Under the pieces are notes generated by a model. It was not told the origin of the DNA, did not search any database, and saw only the letters and a program-made list of their open reading frames with translations. Positions 56,502-64,000 of a stretch of DNA of 64,000 nt are shown here, one piece after another. The number at the start of each line of letters is the position of its first letter. Position 1 is the stretch's first letter. Position numbers and translations under genes: made by a program. This DNA comes from Tricholomella constricta (Eukaryota; Basidiomycota; Agaricomycetes; Agaricales; Lyophyllaceae), in the NCBI GenBank assembly GCA_013368375.1, contig JAACJP010000050.1:186001-250000 (forward strand), written 5' to 3'.

Positions 56502-56654
56502 AATGCTTTCAGTGAGGGGTACAAACACTCTGGACATTAAGTGAGAGGTACGTAGATCTATCGACGGGTATCAGAAGTACAGAGTGGTACGGAACGGAGT
56601 CACGAGCTACGGACTTCCAGCCTGGTTTATATACCTCAACCATTTTTCCTGATG

Positions 56655-56970
56655 GTGATATGCTACCATTTGGCTCGCTGCGCACGCAGGTCACTGATAC
56701 ATGGTGGGTTCGAGGATTATCTTCTAGAAATACGGAGGCCTCTCGAGGAACCATGCATACATGCAATATGTGGTATTACTATGGACCAGTTCGAGCGCTT
56801 AAGTGCGCGGAGTGGTCGAGACGTTGAAACTAGTTGGGCAGAGCTGGCTTAAAAAATAAGTTGGCAAATTGGTAGGAACACCCAATGAGACTCGGAGGTA
56901 TCTGCGATAACTTGAACATGTATCCTCAGTAACCTCGAGCACATCATCTCTAGACTGTACGTGAACTCTT
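56655..56970 (+). repeat. Duplicated F-box-relic segment, copy 2, right part
   Basis: It continues copy 2 after the Plavaka element and matches about 47926-48258. A short trace reads RPLEEPCIHAICGIT, against APLEEPYIRAVCGVT in copy 1. Confidence 0.85.
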
Positions 56971-57229
56971 AACTTGTTCCGAGTTCTATTTATAGAACGA
57001 GGTTATTCCTCAATTGAAGTATGTGTGGGAATGTCTGCAGCATCAAGTGATGTTGATCGTATCTCGGCCCGCTTCGGACCGCCCCGTCCCCTTCCTCATA
57101 CAGCCGCACCTCCTCGCCCTCGCCGACCACTTCTTCGCCCTGTACGACAAATTTGTACAACCTCGTCTTACACCGCCTCGGGAGCACGTATGTCGGCCGC
57201 CTGGGTGTGAGCGGCGGGTGTTAGGATAT
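56971..57229. other. Intergenic, no gene recognised
   Basis: It has short open frames in several phases with Pro/Arg-rich translation and no recognisable domain. Confidence 0.4.
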
Positions 57230-57391
57230 CTGTAGTATAGTACTCAGTGTTTGTACGCGGCACGGCGGTCAAACGACTAATATATTCACCTGTAGTATAG
57301 TACTAGGGGCATTCGGTAAGCAAAGGAAAGAAAAAAGGAGTAAGTATCAGCTCACCTCAGTGTTTGTACGCGGCATGGCGGTCAAACGACT
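57230..57391 (+). repeat. Two interleaved direct repeats
   Basis: CTGTAGTATAGTACT occurs at 57230-57244 and 57290-57304. A 34-bp unit beginning CAGTGTTTGTACGCGGCA occurs at 57245-57278 and 57358-57391 with one mismatch. Spacing differs between the two pairs, so this is not a simple tandem array. It could be the worn end of a mobile element. Confidence 0.7.
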
Positions 57392-57836
57392 GAGGGGAGA
57401 CTACGACGAGTGTCCGATTATAAGTATAGCAGTAGGTAGGTCAAAACTACAAGTAGATAGACGACAAAGGTAGGTTCTGAAGGAGAGCAGTGAGCAAAGG
57501 GAATAGCATGGGATGACGAGCCACTAGGCTCGTTGAAACACTAGTACAGGGAAAAAACAATTACAAGGAAACAGATGCCGCACATACTTGTGGCGGCGTT
57601 GTAAGTTCCGCGCGCCGGCGGTGCGCGTGGACGATGCGCGTGAGCTATGCACGCCAGGGTTGCTTGACAGGGTCGGAGGCATTTGCCCGCAGCACGCGCG
57701 TGCGCGTCGAGGCTGTCCTATCTTGGATAATTCAACAGCGGGTACCTCAATCTCCCTGAAAAGACCTGGGTGAGGCGTGACTTGTGTCTACCCGAATTGC
57801 TTTGCTTATTGCCCGCTTGCTGCAACCCCTTACTGT

Positions 57837-57982
57837 GTGTATCGACTTAACCGTGGTATTGACGTTAACCTCCGTATGTAGCTATCTATCTGGGCCGATG
57901 CCCCACGTGCAGCCAAACAGCATCATCAGCGGTGGTAGTACATACGGAGGTCAACGTCAATATTAGGTCAAGTCGATGCACA
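57837..57982. repeat. Long inverted repeat (fold-back, MITE-like)
   Basis: Arms of about 44 bp (57837-57880 and 57939-57982) read ATCGACTTRACC ... TTGACGTTRACCTCCGTATG in inverted orientation with about six mismatches. They enclose a 58-bp loop. No clear target duplication is seen. It could form a strong hairpin in RNA or mark a small non-autonomous element. Confidence 0.7.
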
Positions 57983-58042
57983 AGTTGGGTGTGTAGAGAG
58001 TAGGGCAGTAGTACAGTTTTGTTTTTTTACACGTCGTGCTAG

Positions 58043-60270
58043 TTAATAATTGACGTCGCTTGCTTCAACTTCCATCCCTTTCTTGCTCGCTCGTGGGCCG
58101 TCTTCGTCATACTCAGGGTCGTTGTACATGATCTTGCGCTTCAAGGTTATGGGCGCTGCGGTTGGTTCTTCTTTCTTGCCAATTCTCTACTTCGTGTCAA
58201 CTTCCACTTCCACGTTTCGTCGTCACAATTAAGTCTTACCTTGCTGAATGTCCCATCGATAAGCGCGATTGATCGCAATACGGTCATCATCTTGAAGCGT
58301 TCTCCCTTCAATGGTACTACGATGAAAGAAACTTGGATCTCTACGATGTCCCCGATCCGGAAAGCCTGTGGGCCTATTGGCTCGTGCCTGCTTGTGAGTT
58401 AGGTCATTTCTATCATGTTATCGGCTGACTGGCTTGCCTGAATTTTCCGTCATCGCACATGCGGCGGAGAAGGTAAAGGACCTCGTTATCCTCGGTGTGT
58501 TCCAGACCATCTCCTGTCATGGCTTGCAGGATACCTTTGGGGTCGACATCTTTGCCGAACGGGATGATCTCGCTAGGTGATGCGTCGCGTGCCGATGTGA
58601 AGTAGCGATTGGACGCGTCCAGTGTATCTTCACCAGACCGGTTGCTGTTCGCGGTGGCGAAGCTTTCGAGAGCCCCGTCGCTAAATTGTCTGTCGAATAG
58701 CCCGTAGATCTCTGTGGTAGAGCGCAAAGCCGCTTCGAAAGTAGCTGTGCCCAGGCCACTGATGCATATGCTTTGCCGAATGTATTTGTGCTTTCGCTTA
58801 TCCTGGCTGCGACAAGGTCAATAGCGTCACTTTTGTGCCGCAGGTGCGCTTACGTTTGCTTTTTTATAATAGGTGGTAGATCGTGGCTGACAATACTCCC
58901 CACGACGGATAGAATGATCTCTTCCAGTCCACCATCAAGGGCGTCGCAAACCAATCTCCAGGCTTTTGGCCTTTCGACCTCTTGTATCCTTACTCCGAGT
59001 CGTTCTGTCCATTTTGGTGTCTAGATCATTTTCCCTCAGTTTCGGTGTTCAATGTCTGCTTGTGATATACGAGCGTCCTTACCTCTGCAATCCAGAGTAG
59101 ACGTCGGTCTACCCCGTTAACCGGCGCTACAGCATACAGGTCCAGCGCTGTAGCTACACAACCTTATCAGCTCGACCCTCCTGCATGTATCACACCAGAC
59201 GCACCGGCAGCTTGTTTCTCTGTGGCCGCGTCCATGTCGTCTGCAATGTTGTACTGTTCAGTTTCACTGTCGTCCGAGAGGTGCTTCTACTCGAAAGTCA
59301 GTGACGCAGTCTTCCCGTTATGATGGACTCCTTACACTTCTCCTTTGGGTTTTAATTCTGCGCTTGCCGCTCGCTCCGTCGGCGTCTTTCTCAAGTCGAT
59401 TCCTTCGTCCTTTGGCAGTACCCATGTTCCTGCATCCAGCTATAACATGCTTCTTTCTTGTTGCCGAAGCCTTGGTATTGGGATTGGCCATGATGTGGTG
59501 CGTCTTCTGTATGGGTTGCTGTCGCACCTTGACCTTCGTTTCCTTCATTTAGTATACTGCGCGTCCTCGAGCCAAAACAATACAATGTCACACTGAAAGT
59601 AAACAATAGTTGTCCAGGTCACACTGACCGATGACAGCGAAGACCAGGTGAAGCTCCCATCACCCAACGAAGTCGACATTTTGATTTCAAATTTAGACCT
59701 GGACCCAGTCACCAACAGTAACTGCATCCCCCTTGTAGCTGTTCTGTGGCGCTTCCATCGGTGCTTTCGAGGACCGTGTGGGATCCTCCATCTTTAGCCT
59801 TATCATTCCCGCGGCCTTGCGGTCGCGTACTGGCACGCTTGCCAGCTGCCCCCTTGTTTCCTTTCCTTTACGTCGTCGCGGTCCCTGCCTCTTTAGTCGG
59901 TTGCCTTCCAGCAGCGCCTTCTTCCTAACTTGCTCTTCCCTCCGCGTACGTTGCTTGATTGTCATTGTCTTGCATGCTTTCCAAATTAAGCAGTGTTGCT
60001 TGAATTCCCAGGTCCATATCGGAGGAACTGCTGTTGAGTTTGCGTTCATTTGCGATATTTAATTTTGCGTGATGGATGGAAGACTTTGTCTGCTCTTCTA
60101 ACTGCAAATTTGTCGATGCCTCTGCTGCATTGGTGATGGTCACCTGTTGCTGGCTTCCGAATCCTTTAATCTACGGGGCTGTCACGTCCCTCTTCTTCCT
60201 TTAACAGGCTTGCTGCGCCCTCCTTGGGCTTCTTTGGTTTGTTCTGCTTTGTCCGCTTTTCACTTGCTTC
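58043..60270 (-). CDS. Intron-rich conserved fungal protein, function unknown
   Basis: The 3' half is clear after splicing: LDLYAVAPVNGVDRRLLWIAE, then TPKWTERLGVRIQEVERPKAW, a long exon from DKRKHKYIRQSI to RRMCDDGKFR, then GPQAFRIGDIVEIQVSFIV, PLKGERFKMMTVLRSIAL and a terminal LKRKIMYNDPEYDEDGP segment with the stop at 58043-58045. The 5' half (59100-60270) has many tiny exons, including a basic KKPKEGAASLLKEEEGRD block, and I could not fix the start. The pattern of short exons and acidic/basic linkers is like other uncharacterised expanded mushroom proteins. It is divergent from the next gene. Confidence 0.55.
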
Positions 60271-60381
60271 TTTCTTTCTTGTGTATGCGAGCTGCGAACA
60301 ATACGTTTCTCTCTCTGCTTTCGGCGTGCGTATATAAGCTGTGGGTCATGATGCAACAATCCTGTGTACCGCTCATTCGCT

Positions 60382-63300
60382 ATGCCTCCGAAAGCCCATA
60401 ACCTCTATGTCAAAGGAACCGTGGATTCGTATGTATCCCAATTGGCGTCGGCGTCGCTCAGTCATCTCAGCTTAATCGTTTTGCAGTGGTACTGGCCGTA
60501 AGGTGGTGAAAAAGACCTCGATGTGCGACCTATGTTGTGTGTTTTCACAAACTTGCTCCTGTTCTGACCATCCTTCGCTAGCCCGGCCACTGATCTCGAT
60601 GAGTGCGTTTGTATTATTTAATCTGCCTTGCATCCTGCTCACCTTGCATTCACACCAGAGCTTTCGCTGCGGCCCTTTCCGGCGGGCCTCCTAGGTATTC
60701 ACTTTCTCAACGTTGCCTTCCGTTTGCTAATATTTTGGCTGTTAGCGGCATCAGTTTTACTCGCCAACTACCCAAGCGCAAGACTGGTCCGGTTGAACCC
60801 GACTCTGAAATGTGTGTGTCTTTTGCCCTTATGTCGCCTAGCTTTGATAAGTTTTCTAGCGAATTTCTTGACGGCCCCACCAATCCGTCTCCATCCAAAA
60901 AACCAAGGAAGGTTTCGGGTCGTGCTCGTTCCTCCTCTACAGTGCCCAAAGCCGACGGGCCTGATACATCGACTTTCCTGTATGCCCCTATATTCACTTT
61001 CTCGAGCATTTTTTCTTATGACTGTTCCCTTGCTTACCTAGGCAGAAGTTGGACGCGTCTCTCGCTGCGTCGAAAGCTGCTAATGAGCCTGCTGAGCCTA
61101 GGTGCGCCGCCCGCCCACCTGCTCGCGTTTCATGCTTATACTCTACGTTTTATAGTCCTGCTGCTTCTGTTGCTGCGTATGTCTTGTTTCTTCACTGTGT
61201 TGTTCTTCTTCGTTGATTTTGGCTTTTTTTTGATGACTGTATAACAGACATGCATCCGGTACCGCTCTTGACGATGCCGAGGCCCTCGACGCTGCTCCAG
61301 TCATCGTGAGGTAAGTATTATGTTGTATCATAGCATATGTTATGTACGCTGATTCTCTGATCTGCTTGTTCTTGTGTAGCCAATCAGGTCGCCCTATGTA
61401 TGTTCATTTTTCTCCTGAACTTGACTTATTGCCTTGGCTGATCGGTCGCGCTTTCACAAGCAGGGCGAAGTCCAAGACGGTAAAGGCGCGACTTGCTGAG
61501 GTGGAGGCCGCGGCGGCAATTCTGTATGTGGTATCTGTCCCGTCTTTCTCGGATCACTTTTTGACTGCGTGTACATTTCCCCGTTAGTAAAAACAAGCGC
61601 AATACTGTTGTTCGAGTGAATCCGGTATCTGCAGACAAGCTTGTGCCCAAGACGGCGAGACCTATGTACGTCGTACCAACTTTCAATGGTTCTGAGGGCC
61701 TCCTGACGCTCCCTAGTTCTCCCGAAGCGCCCCTGGAGGTCGCTGGTGGGAGTCCTCCCCTGGAGCTGGCTGCTCCTGAGCATTCGGCGGATGACGCTTC
61801 CGATGGCTCCGATCTCCCTGAAGTCCAGGCGTGGGTTTATTGTCCACTGTCATATTACCCGTTGCTAACATTCATGGTAGTCTATTCCAGGCGTCTTCGA
61901 AGGGTCGTCGTCTGAAGGCGCCTCAATTGCCTTCCGACGATGATGAGAAGGTTGACGCACTTAAGTACGCTTTCTTTCTTGCATCAACTATTATTCCCTC
62001 TCAATTTCTCTGATGTCTATCATAGCTCTTCGCCCAGTACCCCATCTAGAAGCGCGAATCCCTTCATGGACGTCGAGGCCCATGAGTCTCGCATGTCCGC
62101 TGAACCTTCTAATGAGGAAGCCGCCTCTGGTAACAACTCCGAGGGCAGCGACGCGCCTTCTGACGCGCGTTCCGACGCTTCGGATGAAGGCTATGCTGTA
62201 GTTGGCGCAGATGACGTAGAGAAGGGTCATGATTCAGAAGCAGTCATGGATCCTGCGCTTTGGCACCCTATGATGGTGGCTGGTTATGAGGCTCTGCCGC
62301 ACATCAAGTATGTCCACAAACCTCACTATGTATCACCTTGTTGACACATGTTTTAGAACGTTCATGGATGTCGCTCCGTATACCAACGGTTCGAGTCAGA
62401 CGGATCTGTCTTCCATGCGCTTCCCGGTCAAGGACATGATGGCGTACATACCCCAAGCTATCCCGTATGTGTCTCCAGCATCCTTTGTACTTGACCCCTT
62501 TCTGACATCGGCTTAGCTCCCTGGCAGCCGGCCTTACCTTTGTTCGCTATGGGAACTTTGTGAACATGGCCAGGATTAGCCCGTCCGCCCTGGTGTACGA
62601 ATCTAATCGCATCAAGATGGCAGATACCAGGCAAAATGCTGTCGGTATCATGATCGGAGTGGTCACCGACTGTTCCCTCTTCTCTCCTGCCACCACTGGT
62701 TCTATTTCTTCGCAGTCCGAGGTGCATCGCATCACTATCGCTCCAGGGCCACAGGAGATGCGCCGAGATACCTCCGTCTGGGGCGCCCTTCTCGACTTCC
62801 CTGATGGTGTGATAACTGGACCTTCGTCACCCCTCGGATTCAGCTTTACGACTTTCCCTAAGGGGAAAGGGGGCTCTGGTTCTTGTACGTGCCTCCCACT
62901 TTCCCATCTTAGTGGTAGATGCGTGCATATATTAATCTTGCTGTTCTTTGCAGTTTCGGCGCCTGCGTCTCCTCGCAAGACGTTCAAGTTCGGACATACC
63001 GTTGCCTCCCCGAAGGTGTTGCACACCGGGTCTTCTTTCGGCAACCCTGTGCGTTTCGAGGATGTCGGTCAGTTGCAGCCCTCTTACTTGTTTTTGCACG
63101 CAAACTTACACGACCTTCGCAGTTCCCGTCTTTGATGGCCGTGCAAAAAACGGCCTTAAGCCATTCATGTTCACCAGCGATGACTTTAAATCGCTATCCG
63201 CCTCACCCGGTCGACGCCGTTACCACAACAATGTCGATGAGGTGCCCGACGAGTCCGTCGTCGCGGTGGGATATACAGTGGGAACTTACTTTACTCGTGC

Positions 63301-63409
63301 CAAGTACCTCTCCTCGAATGTCCTTTTCGTCGTCGTCCTGGGGACACCATCTGACGTACCGAAAGAGGTGGACCAAGGGAAACCCAAGAAAGGCATCAGG
63401 GGAAAATGA
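60382..63409 (+). CDS. Intron-rich conserved fungal protein, function unknown
   Basis: The start is ATG 60382 (MPPKAHNLYVKGTVD). There are at least 14 small exons with introns of about 30-70 bp. The N-terminal half is disordered: TDLDE, then SPSKKPRKVSGRARSSSTVP, and a very acidic SDARSDASDEGY block. The C-terminal half is ordered and conserved-looking: ALPHIKTFMDVAPY, MRFPVKDMMAYIPQAIP, RYGNFVNMARISPSALV, QNAVGIMIGVVTDCSLFSPAT, APGPQEMRRDTSVWGALLDF and finally VPVFDGRAKNGLKPF and NVLFVVVLGTPSDV. The stop is at 63407-63409. Similar proteins occur in mushrooms without assigned function. I see no catalytic signature. Confidence 0.65.
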
Positions 63410-64000
63410 TGTCGTGATCCGAACAGTCGATGGTATGCCGTCCCTTCTGCTTTTTAATCGTGCTGCTATATTTTGGACTTTACCATTGCCTCTGTGATCC
63501 TTACCGCGTGTTCCGTGTCGTTATACATGTTGTAGTGTAACGAAAATCAAAATGCATCGTGTCGCCGTTTTCTTGTCTTTTGCATCGATCATCTTGTCAC
63601 ATCAGTTGAGCGATCCCTTTAATGTCTTTTCTGTATCGCCTTACGGTCTTATTACTCATGGTCAACATAGTTGATTGACGGAGTGCTCCTGCATCGAGTC
63701 CCATATCAGTGCTGTTTGAAAAAAAACGGCATCCTGATCAAGTTGCCGGTTCACACTGTTGAAGTCATTAGCCTTAATCTATTGTGTCCCTCTATTGATC
63801 TGGTGCCCCTCCTGTCCAAGTCATGTATTCTTGAACGGAAGATGCACGTTTGGTACACGCGTTGTTGTATCTCGTGGTGCATTGTTTGTTCAGATGACTA
63901 GTCGAAGATTGTGTTGGTATCTAAACGCGTCTTCGTCTTTCTTTCTTCGTTCCCCAATTACCTCGTCTGTGGTCACCACGTTCAACAATGGATGGTGAGC
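63410..64000. other. 3' flank and unassigned end of window
   Basis: T-rich sequence with short open frames (63671-63901 and 63759-63998, plus strand) that show no domain. The start of another gene beyond the window cannot be excluded. Confidence 0.4.

Larger units (their letters stand above)
51064..56654. mobile_element. Plavaka DNA transposon (CACTA/EnSpm-like), complete, with DUF6532 gene
   Basis: The element is 5591 bp, with 13-bp inverted ends CATCAGGAAAAAT (51064-51076) and ATTTTTCCTGATG (56642-56654). A 2-bp duplication GT flanks it (51062-51063 and 56655-56656), as expected for CACTA-type elements (2-3 bp). The paralogous segment near 47918-47940 lacks the insert; joining the flanks of copy 2 with a single GT gives the same 23-bp length as copy 1 with four mismatches. 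Inside are two divergent genes, DUF6532 (minus) and the Plavaka transposase (plus), 131 bp apart. Confidence 0.9.

Noticed and set aside
1..64000. CRISPR arrays, rRNA genes or bacterial operons
   Set aside because: None seen; introns and gene types show nuclear fungal DNA.

Overview
The window is nuclear DNA of a filamentous basidiomycete, most probably an Agaricomycete (mushroom-forming fungus). The evidence is short GT-AG introns of about 45-65 bp in nearly every gene, a Plavaka-type DNA transposon with a linked DUF6532 gene, expanded HNH and F-box families, a Dnf-type flippase, a Zn2Cys6 activator and a Ppo-type dioxygenase/P450 fusion. All coordinates and splice sites were read by eye; no alignment or search was run.

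Layout. 1-11786: the 3' part of a very large transposase-like gene with a Ulp1-like protease segment. It carries a full Ty1/copia retrotransposon (2024-8856) inside one intron, and that copia element is itself interrupted by a 590-bp TRIM (3915-4504) whose terminal repeats contain a tRNA-like structure. 12137-13745: a 2-oxoglutarate/Fe(II) oxygenase. 14224-22250: three decayed copies of an HNH-nuclease-like gene (two direct, one inverted), one holding a MITE, around an intact aldo-keto reductase gene (18607-20014). 22775-45784 is the conserved core: a Ppo fatty-acid dioxygenase (minus), a DUF2235 hydrolase (plus), an F-box/LRR protein (minus), a Zn2Cys6 regulator (minus), a P4-ATPase (minus) and a secreted serine-hydrolase-like protein (minus). 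46777-50301: F-box relics and an F-box gene broken by a small poly(A) retroposon. 51064-56654: a complete Plavaka element holding a DUF6532 gene and the transposase, head to head. 57230-57982: repeats. 58043-63409: two intron-rich, divergent genes of unknown function.

The ordinary genes do not form a pathway. The Ppo and DUF2235 genes share a divergent promoter region with a TATA box about 50 bp before each start. The more informative content is the layering of mobile elements. Target-site duplications, near-identical LTRs and internal 'empty site' copies let several insertions be placed to the base, and they show that the DUF6532 gene lies inside the Plavaka element.
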